In this document: positions 50,443-58,998 of the stretch, in pieces
Position numbering within the stretch: the stretch's first letter is position 1
Layout of the letters: each line of letters opens with the position of its first letter
NCBI RefSeq assembly: GCF_016907925.1
Contig: NZ_JAFBCZ010000021.1
Span: forward strand, 53,046-117,045
Direction of reading: 5' to 3'
Source: Herpetosiphon giganteus
GTDB lineage: Bacteria > Chloroflexota > Chloroflexia > Chloroflexales > Herpetosiphonaceae
Length of the DNA: 64,000 bases
The notes under the pieces: model-generated
Databases searched by the model: none
What the model was told of the DNA's origin: nothing
Seen by the model: only the letters and a program-made list of their open reading frames with translations
Position numbers and translations under genes: made by a program

Positions 50443-52146
50443 ATGTCGTCGCAAGCGTTATATCGAAAATGGCGGTCGCAGACCTTTGATGATCTGGTTG
50501 GCCAAGCCCATATTGTGCAGGCGTTGCGCAATGCAATTGCCGCCAATCGAATTGGCCATGCCTATTTATTTACCGGGCCACGTGGGGTCGGCAAAACCAG
50601 TGCCGCGCGGATTCTCTCCAAAGCGGTCAATTGCGAGCAAAGTGACCCACGCTTGCGGCCTTGTGGCGAGTGCAGCGCCTGCCGGGCCATTGTCGAAGGT
50701 CGCGCCGTCGATGTGATTGAGATGGACGCTGCCTCGCATACCAGCGTTGATGATGCGCGCGAAATTATCGAAAAAGTTCAATTTCGCCCAACCCAATTTC
50801 GCAAAAAAGTCTATGTGATCGACGAAGTGCATATGCTGAGCACTGCTGCCTTCAATGCGCTGCTCAAAACCCTCGAAGAGCCACCAGATCATGCGATGTT
50901 TATTTTGGCGACGACCGAATTTCACAAGGTGCCAGCGACGATTCTTTCGCGCTGTCAGCGTTTTGTCTTCAATCGGCATACTATTGCCAACACGATTGCC
51001 CACCTCGAATGGGTTGCTGGCGAAGAAGGCGTTTTCCTTGAACCTGGCGTGGCCGAGGCGATCGCCCGTGCGGCAACTGGCTCGATGCGCGATGCAATGA
51101 GCATCCTCGATCAGCTGATGGGCTATGGCGAGCCGCAAATTCCATTAAGCCGCGTCCAAAGTTTGCTGGGGGCAACTGCCTCGCGCGAGGTCGAAACCCT
51201 GGTTGCAGCGTTTGCTGGCGAAGATGTGGCCGCAGCGCTCAGCGTGATTAACACCATTGCTGACCAAGGCGCTGATTTACGCCAATTTACCCGCGATGTG
51301 GTGAGCTATCTGCGTGGCCTGATGCTGCTCAAATCGGGCGGCTCCGCCGACTTGCTCGATGTTGGCCATGATGTCTTGGCCACGATGCAAAGCCATTCGC
51401 AGCAATTAGCCTTGGCCTCGATTTTGGCGTGGCTCAAAATTTTTAGCGGGCTTGATCATCAATTGCGCACCACGCCTTATGGCCAGTTGCCATTGGAGAT
51501 GGCGGTTGTCGAAGCCTTGGTTGTGCCAGCGCCAGTTGCGGTTGCCGCAGCCAGCCCAATCCGCGGCGGAGTTGCGCCAGTAGCTCGGCCAACGCCAGCA
51601 CCAGCAGCGCCGCAACGACCAACGCCAGTCGCTCCAGCAGCAGCGAAAGTGGAGCCAGCAATCGTTGAGCAACCACCACAGGTTGTTGAAGCAGCACCAG
51701 TTGCTGCGGTCGTAGCGGCTCAACCGCTGCCCGAAGCCGAACAACATATCGTTTTGGCTGAATCGGAGATTTTGCTGGCCGAAGTTGAGGCGGTTTGGTT
51801 GCAGGTCATCGAAGATCTCAAGCCCTACAATCCACGCTTGCAAGCGGTGCTCAAAAGCTGCGAGCCATTGGGCTTAGAAGATAATACCTTGCTGATTGGT
51901 ACGCCCTCGCCGTTTCACACCAAGCAACTTGATGACCAAACCCAGCGCCGTTTGATCGAAGATCTGCTCGCCAAAGCAGTTGGTCGCCAAATCTTTGTGC
52001 GCGGCGAAGAAGCCAACCGCGATCAGCAAAATCGAGCGCGCGATGCTCGTCGCCAACGCGAAGAGATTATGAAGGATCATATTGTCAAAGCAGCGCGCAA
52101 CATTTTCGATGCCCGCATTGTTGGCGTGCAAGAGGATGGCAGCTAA
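50443..52146 (+). CDS. dnaX: DNA polymerase III subunit gamma/tau
   Basis: 567 residues. The clamp-loader ATPase is clear: YRKWRSQTFDDLVGQAHIVQAL, Walker A GPRGVGKTSAARI, a zinc module with four cysteines (NCEQSDPRLRPCGECSAC), VIDEVHML (Walker B), LLKTLEEPPDHAMFILATTE and ILSRCQRFVF. Residues about 365-425 are an Ala/Pro-rich linker, then a C-terminal domain (EVEAVWLQVIEDLKPYNPRLQAVLKSCEPLGLEDNTLLIGTPSPFH). It loads the sliding clamp and holds the replisome together. I see no convincing slippery site for gamma production. It is followed by ybaB and recR, the usual bacterial order. Confidence 0.97.
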   Translation: MSSQALYRKWRSQTFDDLVGQAHIVQALRNAIAANRIGHAYLFTGPRGVGKTSAARILSKAVNCEQSDPRLRPCGECSACRAIVEGRAVDVIEMDAASHTSVDDAREIIEKVQFRPTQFRKKVYVIDEVHMLSTAAFNALLKTLEEPPDHAMFILATTEFHKVPATILSRCQRFVFNRHTIANTIAHLEWVAGEEGVFLEPGVAEAIARAATGSMRDAMSILDQLMGYGEPQIPLSRVQSLLGATASREVETLVAAFAGEDVAAALSVINTIADQGADLRQFTRDVVSYLRGLMLLKSGGSADLLDVGHDVLATMQSHSQQLALASILAWLKIFSGLDHQLRTTPYGQLPLEMAVVEALVVPAPVAVAAASPIRGGVAPVARPTPAPAAPQRPTPVAPAAAKVEPAIVEQPPQVVEAAPVAAVVAAQPLPEAEQHIVLAESEILLAEVEAVWLQVIEDLKPYNPRLQAVLKSCEPLGLEDNTLLIGTPSPFHTKQLDDQTQRRLIEDLLAKAVGRQIFVRGEEANRDQQNRARDARRQREEIMKDHIVKAARNIFDARIVGVQEDGS

Positions 52147-52152
52147 ACTACG

Positions 52153-52180
52153 TTGACATTTAGATTGAATTTCTTATACT
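52153..52180 (+). promoter_or_regulatory. Promoter of ybaB
   Basis: TTGACA (52153-52158), 16-base spacer, TATACT (52175-52180), just after dnaX. So ybaB is not only read from the dnaX promoter. Confidence 0.75.
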
Positions 52181-52223
52181 TGCACTGCTTTAGGATAGCA
52201 ATTTTCTACAAAGGAGTATCATA

Positions 52224-52529
52224 ATGGATCGCAAAATGCTCAACCAATTGCAACAAATGCAAAAGAAATTGATGCAAGCTCAAGAAGATTTGGGCAAAAC
52301 CCAGGTCGAAGGTAGCGCTGGCGGCGGCGTGATCGAAGTCAAAATGAACGGTCACCGCGAAATTATCAGCATTACCATCGCCCCAGAAGCGGTTGACCCC
52401 AACGAAATTGAAATGCTGCAAGATTTGCTGATGTTGGCGATCAACGATGCCTCGAAGAAGGCCGAAGAGCTTTCAAACGCCAAAATGGGGCCACTCACTG
52501 GCGGCTTGAACATTCCTGGCTTATTCTAA
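52224..52529 (+). CDS. ybaB: YbaB/EbfC nucleoid-associated protein
   Basis: 101 residues behind AAAGGAG. It starts with an amphipathic helix (MLNQLQQMQKKLMQAQEDLGKTQVEGSAGGGVIEVKMNGHREI), followed by the family's strands (ISITIAPEAVDPNEIEMLQDLLMLAINDASKKAEEL) and a Gly-rich end (GGLNIPGLF). The homodimer binds DNA, and the gene sits between dnaX and recR in many bacteria. It ends at a terminator-like hairpin. Confidence 0.95.
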   Translation: MDRKMLNQLQQMQKKLMQAQEDLGKTQVEGSAGGGVIEVKMNGHREIISITIAPEAVDPNEIEMLQDLLMLAINDASKKAEELSNAKMGPLTGGLNIPGLF

Positions 52530-52549
52530 AACGGCGGCTAACCCCGACT

Positions 52550-52577
52550 CAGGGTGGTCGTGCGACCACCCTGTTTT
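52550..52577 (+). terminator. Terminator between ybaB and recR
   Basis: A perfect 11-bp stem (52550-52560 with 52563-52573; the innermost pair is probably open) followed by TTTT. It is placed only 23 bases before the recR start and would cut most ybaB transcripts before recR. Confidence 0.8.
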
Positions 52578-52600
52578 AACTTAACTGTGGAGCGTGTACT

Positions 52601-53215
52601 GTGGCATTTGGGTACGATACAATTACACCAGAACCAGTTTCGAAATTAATTGATGAATTTAATCGCTTGCCTGGAATTGGGCCAAAATCGGCCTCGCGCT
52701 TAGTTTTTTATCTGCTGCGCGCCAAACGTGAGCAATCTGAGCGATTGGCCAACGCAATTATGGCGATGAAAGATACAACGATTTTTTGCAATCGCTGCTT
52801 TAACATTACGGTTGATGATCCTTGTAGCATTTGCACCAATGCCAATCGCAATGAACGCCAAGTTTGTGTGGTCGAGGAGCCGCTTGATGTAGTGGCGTTG
52901 GAGCGCACTGGCGAGTTCAAAGGCCTGTATCATGTGCTACACGGCGCAATTTCGCCGGTCGAAGGCATTAACCCCGAAGATCTGAAGATTCGCGAATTGC
53001 TTGCCCGCTTGCGAGTTGAGCCAATCGAAGAAGTGATTCTCTCGACCAACCCCAACCTTGAGGGCGATGCGACCGCCGCCTATCTGGCGCGGGAGATCAT
53101 TCCCTTGGGCATTCGAGTAACCCGCTTGGCGCGGGGCTTGCCAATGGGCAGCGATTTAGAGTATGCAGATGAAGTAACCTTGGGCCGCGCGCTGCAAGGC
53201 CGCCGCGAAATGTAA
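52601..53215 (+). CDS. recR: Recombination protein RecR
   Basis: 204 residues from GTG 52601 (TGGAG 8 bases upstream). It has the N-terminal helix-hairpin-helix segment FNRLPGIGPKSASRLVFYLL, the four-cysteine zinc finger FCNRCFNITVDDPCSIC, and a Toprim domain (VCVVEEPLDVVALERTGEFKGLYHVLHGAISPVEGI, then ILSTNPNLEGDATAAYL). RecR with RecO loads RecA on gapped DNA. Full family length. Confidence 0.97.
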   Translation: MAFGYDTITPEPVSKLIDEFNRLPGIGPKSASRLVFYLLRAKREQSERLANAIMAMKDTTIFCNRCFNITVDDPCSICTNANRNERQVCVVEEPLDVVALERTGEFKGLYHVLHGAISPVEGINPEDLKIRELLARLRVEPIEEVILSTNPNLEGDATAAYLAREIIPLGIRVTRLARGLPMGSDLEYADEVTLGRALQGRREM

Positions 53216-53223
53216 GCAGCGCA

Positions 53224-53251
53224 TTGCAGTGCGGGCGCGGTGTGGTATGAT
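53224..53251 (+). promoter_or_regulatory. Promoter of the roadblock gene
   Basis: TTGCAG (53224-53229), 16-base spacer, TATGAT (53246-53251), about 50 bases before ATG 53300. Confidence 0.65.
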
Positions 53252-53299
53252 AGCTCAAACATCAGAACTCACTGCACAGTTTGTTGATAAGGAGCCACT

Positions 53300-53662
53300 A
53301 TGGGGATGAAAGACATTTTGGCCAGCGCGATTGAAAACGTACCCGGTGTTAAATTGGCCGGAGTCGTGGGGACAGACGGGCTGGGCGTTGAAATGCTCCT
53401 CAACGATGTTGATGCAAACTTTAGCAAAGATGTTGCTGAAGTGGAGCTTGGTGGCCTTGCTGCCGCCGCTGCAGGAGCCGCCTCGCGCTTAAAGGCTGGC
53501 CAAGTCCGTGATGTCGCGGTTGAGACCGACAATGCCACCTACTTGGCATCGCAAATCATCCCCGGCTACTTCGCTGTGTTGGCAGTCAATGGCGGCGGCA
53601 ACCTTGGCCGCGCCCGCTTTGCCCTCAAACAATTGGTCGTAAAACTCCAAGATACCCTTTAA
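53300..53662 (+). CDS. Roadblock/LC7-domain protein
   Basis: 120 residues behind AAGGAG. The pattern LASAIENVPGVKLAGVVGTDGLGVEMLL, GGLAAAAAGAASRLKAGQVRDVAVETDNATYLASQIIPGYFAVLAVNGGGNLGRARFALKQL is the roadblock/LC7 fold (MglB-like). Such proteins form homodimers that regulate small Ras-like GTPases such as MglA, which control polarity and gliding. No GTPase gene is adjacent. It has its own promoter and a strong terminator, so it is probably a single-gene unit. Confidence 0.9.
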   Translation: MGMKDILASAIENVPGVKLAGVVGTDGLGVEMLLNDVDANFSKDVAEVELGGLAAAAAGAASRLKAGQVRDVAVETDNATYLASQIIPGYFAVLAVNGGGNLGRARFALKQLVVKLQDTL

Positions 53663-53666
53663 ACAG

Positions 53667-53717
53667 AATAATCCTACGAGGCGTAGCTATTGCACACCCC
53701 TCGTAGGATTATTTTAT
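53667..53717. terminator. Bidirectional terminator between convergent genes
   Basis: A perfect 15-bp stem (53667-53681 with 53699-53713, 17-base loop) followed by TTTTATTT on the plus strand and by TTCTGTTT on the minus strand. Confidence 0.88.
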
Positions 53718-55001
53718 TTAAGCATGGCTAGCAACATCGATTAGTTGGGCTTGGCTTTGGCTTGCGCTTGATTGTAATGATTGTTGTTTAATAATAACCT
53801 CTAGCATCATTACCCAGACGATAAATACCAGTGGCAAGGCTTGGATTCTCGGTATACCTAGTTGAAATAGTGATAAACAGACTGCAATACTATTAATTCC
53901 AATAAATCGAATATTCATTTTTACTGGATATTCTGCATAATAAATTTTAAACAAGTAAATAATAGTTGGGTAAACGAGAATAATATGATGAATCCATGAG
54001 AGAGGTGCGATTAAAAAAATCAATGGCGTAGTGGCAAAAACTATTTTCTCAATAATATCGTCATGATTAATATTCAAGTATTTATAAAAAATAAATACCG
54101 TAATAGCAAATACTACTGCGCAAACACTATAGGTACTGATCTTCGCTAACCAAGGATAATTCATAATATTATATGAATCCTCTTGATATGTAAATACCCT
54201 TGCAAAAAATCCATTAAATCCTTGATTATGAATTTGTGATATTGCAGGCAAACCTTTGGGCGATTCTCCATAGCTTCCAGTAGGAACTACCGTAAAAAAC
54301 CAATCTTGCCATACAAATTTTGGAATAAAGATCATTGATGTACCGATAATTAAGCTTAGTGCTAGCATTGTTTGCATAAAAATTTTATATTTTCTCGTTA
54401 CTAATAAGATCAATATAATAATAATTGGATACATTTTTATTATTGTTGCCAAGGCCAAAAACGTGCAGGCAACAAATTGCATTTTATTACGCAACATAAC
54501 AAATAATAACAAAGATATAATTACAAATAGATTTATCTGTCCATAATAAATATTCAATAAAATCGGCTGTGAGTTATAGATCAAAATTATCAATAACAAT
54601 GCATTATTTGATAATAACTTAATATCAAAATAATTAATCAAAATTAGAACAAAGAATAACAATGCAATGTGGTTAATCACTAAATAAACAATAAATGCAT
54701 TATTATAACTCATTAGCGACAATGGATAAAATAGAAGAATACTTGGTGGAACATAGAGGAAGGGAAATATAGTTTTATCAAAATATGACTGAATAACTTC
54801 AATATTGTATGGCGAAACCCCTTGGTTAAAAAAAGCGTCGCTGGCCCAATAAAATGATGGAAAGTCGGTCATATCTTTTGCAAACGCAACCATGAAGCCA
54901 TAGATCGCAGTAAATTGAATGAAACTACCAAGCGCTATCATAATTAATGTGGGCTTGATAAAGCGCAAGATTGTAGCATTGCCTTTGACAGGCGTTAACA
55001 T
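53718..55001 (-). CDS. Membrane glycosyltransferase, GT87/DUF2029 type (AT-rich)
   Basis: 427 residues with about ten membrane helices. The first luminal loop holds KDMTDFPSFYWASDAFFNQGVSPYN, where the acidic residue after the first helix matches the catalytic Asp of GT-C mannosyltransferases (GT87). FLYVPPSILLFYPL and HHIILVYPTIIYLF are further family-type pieces. It likely moves a sugar from a polyprenyl-phosphate donor outside the membrane. The gene is much richer in A/T, and in ATA/AAA/AAT codons, than all its neighbours, suggesting recent transfer or a different selective history. Confidence 0.85.
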   Translation of the reverse strand: MLTPVKGNATILRFIKPTLIMIALGSFIQFTAIYGFMVAFAKDMTDFPSFYWASDAFFNQGVSPYNIEVIQSYFDKTIFPFLYVPPSILLFYPLSLMSYNNAFIVYLVINHIALLFFVLILINYFDIKLLSNNALLLIILIYNSQPILLNIYYGQINLFVIISLLLFVMLRNKMQFVACTFLALATIIKMYPIIIILILLVTRKYKIFMQTMLALSLIIGTSMIFIPKFVWQDWFFTVVPTGSYGESPKGLPAISQIHNQGFNGFFARVFTYQEDSYNIMNYPWLAKISTYSVCAVVFAITVFIFYKYLNINHDDIIEKIVFATTPLIFLIAPLSWIHHIILVYPTIIYLFKIYYAEYPVKMNIRFIGINSIAVCLSLFQLGIPRIQALPLVFIVWVMMLEVIIKQQSLQSSASQSQAQLIDVASHA

Positions 55002-55037
55002 GGGTTTTCTCCTCTTCAGATACTATTTTAAGTTAGG

Positions 55038-57956
55038 CTATTGGCGACGGGCACGGTTTTTGGCAGCTCGCAAACGTTCTAATGGATCAGTAATCTCATC
55101 GAGATTTGTTTGCTTGGGCGGTGGCCCTTGGGTTGGCGTTGGGGCCGGAGTACTGGGCTTGGCTGGTGGCGGAACTGCGCTCGCAGCCTCAGGTTTGGCT
55201 TGAGCGGCTGGTGGCGTATAGTTGGCTCCAGGCTTATAGACTGGCGCTTGCTTGGTGGCAATTGGGCTAGGTTCTGGCGTGGTTTGGCCCATTTTAGTGC
55301 GCGCTCGTTGCTTGGCGGCGGCCAAATCGCCCATGGTTTGCGATGGCGCAGCTTGGCGACGACCCATGCCTGCCCAAACCTTGCTCAATTGGCCAAAGCG
55401 CAAACGGCGCACAGCAATATCCAGCAATAAGAGCAGCAGCGCTGCCAAAAGTAAATTGAAGTGAATTGGGGTAGCCCTAGTTACTAGTTCGAGCGAATGC
55501 TCAAACACTGTGGTTGGATCGGTTAATACTCGGCCTTGGCTGCGTTGGGCAATCGTGCTCAGCAAGTTGGGGTTCGATTGGCCTTGGCGATATTCAGGCG
55601 AATAGGGCACGATGACCCCAGCGGTTTCTTGAAACACCGCTTGGCCTTCACCATTGCGCCCAGCGAGCTGCAAAAAGTAGGTGCCAGCGCCAGGGCTATT
55701 GATGCGCCCTTGATAAATCCCAGCACTGACCTCGACCAAGCTTATGCTAGCTTGCGAACCACCATCATTGACCACATTGCCATCAACAATCAAGCCAGTA
55801 ATCGGCGTGTCGTTGGGATCGCGGGCAACAAGCGTTACTTCCATTTCTGGGCCAACAAAGCTGGCATTGACGCTAATCGTTTCATTCGAGATAACCGGCA
55901 GCGTCCAGCCAACCATTTGGGCGATTAAGCGTGGAAATTGATCCCAGCGGGTGAGATTTGTGCCCCATTTACCTTTCATATCGCTCATCCAAGCGACTGA
56001 ACGGCCTAAACCATATTGCCATTGTGCCAATAGTGGCGCATCTTCATCAGCCCACAAAACCATATTCGCGTTATCTTTGGCCATTGTGCCATTGTAGCCA
56101 AGCAATTGTGGCCAATTCGCTGTGTTCAAATTTGCCATAATCACGCTATCGCTGCCAAGCAAGGGCAAAAAGCTTTTTTCAACGATATACGGGGCCAGCG
56201 AAAGTTGGGCATCTTGCAACACAATATCGGGCAGCGCCAGTGCATTTTCAACGAGAAAGTGCCGCCCACCACCAGCAATCGCCACATTGTTCAAAAAGCC
56301 AACGTCGCCACCATTGCCAATCGCAATCGTGCTGGTGGTAATGCCCAAGCGTCGATGCTCATCGGTCAGCCGAACAGCGTTTTCTTGTTGCTGCGAATCC
56401 GAGCCATCAGCAAGCAAAATAATGTGGCGAATTGGTGCATCGCGGCCTTTCAGCACGCTGCCAGCAGCAACCAACGAATCGTGAACATTAATGCCGCCGC
56501 CGCCAGTTACCCCACGGGCAATAATTTCGCCTTGGGCTACTTCGCGCTCCGAGCCAGCCACCGGGCCATATTGGTTTTGCACAGCGCTATCAAACGGCAG
56601 CACAGTTATTTCATCGAAATCGCGCAGCAATTGCACCACCCGCGCCGCACCTTCTGAGGCAAGAGTTACTTTTTGACGACCACCAACTTGCTCGCTCATA
56701 CTGCCAGAAATATCAAACACCACCGCAACGCTCACCGGTGGATATTTTTCGCGATTGCGCAATTGCATTTCGACGGGCAATAGTTCTTCAATTGGTGTGC
56801 TTGCATAACCACCAATCCCATAACTGTTCTCGCCGCCAATCATCACAAAGCCACGACCAAGGTCGCGCACAAAGGTTTGCAGCGCTTGTTGCGATTCATC
56901 AGCAACCAAGCGCTCAGGTACATTGGCCAAAATCACTGCTTCGTAATCGGCCAAATCGGCCAAAGTTGTGGGCAAGCCAGTTGGGCCAACGACGGTAACT
57001 TGTAAATTGGCAGCTTCGAGCGCAGGCGCAATATTTTCTGCGTCGGCAGGCTCGTTGGCCACCACCAAAATTTTTGGTGGCCCTTGCAGATTCACCAAGG
57101 CTGTTGCTTCGTTATTTTGCTTGCGAATATCGTTGGTTGGGATAATTTGAGCGGAAACTTTATGGAACCCTTGATCATTCAAAACTACGGTTGAGGTATA
57201 TTCTAAAGTGCCTTTGGGCAAGGCCAAAGCTTCTTCTGCATATAATTCGCGGTCGATCAAAATCCGAATTGTGGCATCCTGCGCTTCGTTACTATCAATC
57301 TGCGCGACAATTTGCAACTCTTGGCCTATGCGGGCTTGGCCGGGCATGCGCAAGGCAGTGATCGCAACTTCGGCTCCGCCCATTTGCTCAACCGTAACCA
57401 CATCGACCACAATTTGGCGATCTTGGGCTAATTCCAAGGCTTTGAGCGCTTGGCCGCTGTTCTCGCCACCATCGGAGAGCAACACCACCCGTTTTTGGGT
57501 ATCGGCGGGAAACAGGGCAAAACTCAAGGTCATGGCTTGCTCTAAATCGGTGCGGGCCGCAATTGGCACCGATTGAATGCGGCTGAGCGTGCGCACTTCC
57601 GAGGGCAAGCGTTCAATCAAGGCATTTTGGCCAAACACAATAATCGCCGCTTGATCATCTTTGGGCATGGTTTGCAAGGCATCGGCAATAAATTGGTCTT
57701 GTTGGCTGCGTTGGTTGGGGGTAATCGAGTCGGAAGTATCGATCAAAAAGATCGTCGTGAGTTGTTTAACGGGCGAGATGATTTGCGCACCTGCCAACGA
57801 GCCAATCAGCGTGATCAGCAACAAACTGCGCAATAGCAACGAGCCAATTAAGCGGCTGCGTTGAAAGCGCCGCCCATTGAACCACCCCAAGGCCACAACT
57901 GGCACCAATAACAATAACAGCCATAAATAATGTGGCGTAACAAACGACATGCCCAT
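55038..57956 (-). CDS. Membrane protein with two VWA domains and a glutamine-amidotransferase-like domain
   Basis: 972 residues. Two N-terminal helices (about 9-26 and 38-58) anchor the chain. VWA domain 1 has a degenerate MIDAS D73-T-S-D-S77. A class I glutamine-amidotransferase-like segment follows (about 300-400: ILVVANEPADAENIAPALEAANLQVTVVGP ... VMIGGENSYGIGGYA). VWA domain 2 has D415-I-S-G-S and DGSDSQQQENA. A beta domain (VEVSAGIYQGRINSPGAGTYFLQLAGRNG), a third helix (about 835-853) and a Pro/Lys-rich cytoplasmic tail end it. The layout matches BatA-like proteins of unknown role in complex assembly; 'AAKQRARTKMGQ' and 'RAAKNRARR' motifs in the tail are basic. Confidence 0.9.
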   Translation of the reverse strand: MGMSFVTPHYLWLLLLLVPVVALGWFNGRRFQRSRLIGSLLLRSLLLITLIGSLAGAQIISPVKQLTTIFLIDTSDSITPNQRSQQDQFIADALQTMPKDDQAAIIVFGQNALIERLPSEVRTLSRIQSVPIAARTDLEQAMTLSFALFPADTQKRVVLLSDGGENSGQALKALELAQDRQIVVDVVTVEQMGGAEVAITALRMPGQARIGQELQIVAQIDSNEAQDATIRILIDRELYAEEALALPKGTLEYTSTVVLNDQGFHKVSAQIIPTNDIRKQNNEATALVNLQGPPKILVVANEPADAENIAPALEAANLQVTVVGPTGLPTTLADLADYEAVILANVPERLVADESQQALQTFVRDLGRGFVMIGGENSYGIGGYASTPIEELLPVEMQLRNREKYPPVSVAVVFDISGSMSEQVGGRQKVTLASEGAARVVQLLRDFDEITVLPFDSAVQNQYGPVAGSEREVAQGEIIARGVTGGGGINVHDSLVAAGSVLKGRDAPIRHIILLADGSDSQQQENAVRLTDEHRRLGITTSTIAIGNGGDVGFLNNVAIAGGGRHFLVENALALPDIVLQDAQLSLAPYIVEKSFLPLLGSDSVIMANLNTANWPQLLGYNGTMAKDNANMVLWADEDAPLLAQWQYGLGRSVAWMSDMKGKWGTNLTRWDQFPRLIAQMVGWTLPVISNETISVNASFVGPEMEVTLVARDPNDTPITGLIVDGNVVNDGGSQASISLVEVSAGIYQGRINSPGAGTYFLQLAGRNGEGQAVFQETAGVIVPYSPEYRQGQSNPNLLSTIAQRSQGRVLTDPTTVFEHSLELVTRATPIHFNLLLAALLLLLLDIAVRRLRFGQLSKVWAGMGRRQAAPSQTMGDLAAAKQRARTKMGQTTPEPSPIATKQAPVYKPGANYTPPAAQAKPEAASAVPPPAKPSTPAPTPTQGPPPKQTNLDEITDPLERLRAAKNRARRQ

Positions 57957-58029
57957 AGCAACACCTTTTAATCAAACTTCTCGATCAATCAATGCTGCTA
58001 TGGTATCACGTTTGGCAAGCATTAGCATA

Positions 58030-58995
58030 TTAAGCGCGCGGCGTTGCAGCAACAACGGGCAACGGTTTGCGGCGCATAATCAGCACCCGATAGAGCGTCA
58101 TAAACACGCCGCTGGCTCCAGTTACCCAATACCAGAGCGTCACCAATGGCATGCTGGTATCGCTGCCGCTGAAGATGCCGTGGGCCAAAACGAGCAAAAA
58201 CAAGCCAAAACTGGCGTAGTGAATAATCCGCCAAGCGCTGCGCCCAATCCAGCGTTTGAGCCAAAAACTCACGCTGACAATCGCCAGCCCATACAGCCCA
58301 ACTTGGCCCAAGCCAACCCACAACGGTTTATATTGGCTGCTGGCAAATGGCACGAGCAGCTGTTTTAATGTGTAATTGCTATAGCCATCACCTAGCAAAA
58401 TCACTGTATGAAATAGGCCAAAGCCAATGCCCAACATGCTCGCATGTTGATGCAGATCAAGCATGGTTGGGCCGCCATTCCACAAACGCGCCACCTTGCC
58501 AGTCAACGAAAGCCCAAACAACATCGAAAGCCAGACCAAACTATAGGCCACCAAGCCGCTTGAGCGCGAAAGATACCAAAAAGCTTTGGGTTGCTCGCCA
58601 AGCAGCGAGCTACTGAGGCCAGGGATCCAGCGCGGCAGCACCAACACAGCAGCGACAATGCCGATAATTAAAGCCAGCAGCAAGCTCATTAGGTTGGCGC
58701 TAACATCCTCAAGCATTTCTTCGGTGCTAGGACTTGGCACGCTTGGAGATGGTTTGGCAACTGGTGCTGGCGTAGCGACAGGCTGAGTTGTCCCTAGTGG
58801 CAAGGTTGCCATAACCTGGTTTGCTCCCGCTAGTTGGTTTTTTTGGGCAGCATTTTGGGCACGAATCGCCGCTAATCTAGCTGCTTTATCCTGCGGCGCT
58901 GGCGAAACTGGCTCGGCTGATTGAGCTTTTTTGGCAGCATTTTGGGCGCGAATCGCCGCTAATCTGGCTGCTTTATCGTGTTCTGAAGCACTCAT
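58030..58995 (-). CDS. Ferric-reductase-like transmembrane heme protein
   Basis: 321 residues, GGAG before ATG 58995. The N-terminus holds two copies of DKAARLAAIRAQNAA (about 7-21 and 36-50), then an Ala/Pro linker to about 95. About six membrane helices follow, with paired histidines in LHQHASMLGIGFGLFHTVILL and IIHYASFGLFLLVLAHGI, as in YedZ/MsrQ and NOX-type b-heme domains. It likely carries electrons across the membrane. It is the last gene of the PepSY - Pro-rich - ApbE - ferric-reductase operon and starts 3 bases after apbE. Confidence 0.88.
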   Translation of the reverse strand: MSASEHDKAARLAAIRAQNAAKKAQSAEPVSPAPQDKAARLAAIRAQNAAQKNQLAGANQVMATLPLGTTQPVATPAPVAKPSPSVPSPSTEEMLEDVSANLMSLLLALIIGIVAAVLVLPRWIPGLSSSLLGEQPKAFWYLSRSSGLVAYSLVWLSMLFGLSLTGKVARLWNGGPTMLDLHQHASMLGIGFGLFHTVILLGDGYSNYTLKQLLVPFASSQYKPLWVGLGQVGLYGLAIVSVSFWLKRWIGRSAWRIIHYASFGLFLLVLAHGIFSGSDTSMPLVTLWYWVTGASGVFMTLYRVLIMRRKPLPVVAATPRA

Positions 58996-58998
58996 AGT

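Noticed and set aside
51170..51700. Programmed frameshift in dnaX giving a shorter gamma form
   Set aside because: I could not find a convincing slippery heptamer with a following hairpin; short A-runs near 50803 are far too early.
50566..51843. Long minus-strand frames opposite dnaX
   Set aside because: dnaX is unambiguous on the plus strand. The antisense frames come from its codon bias and Ala/Pro linker and match nothing I recognise.
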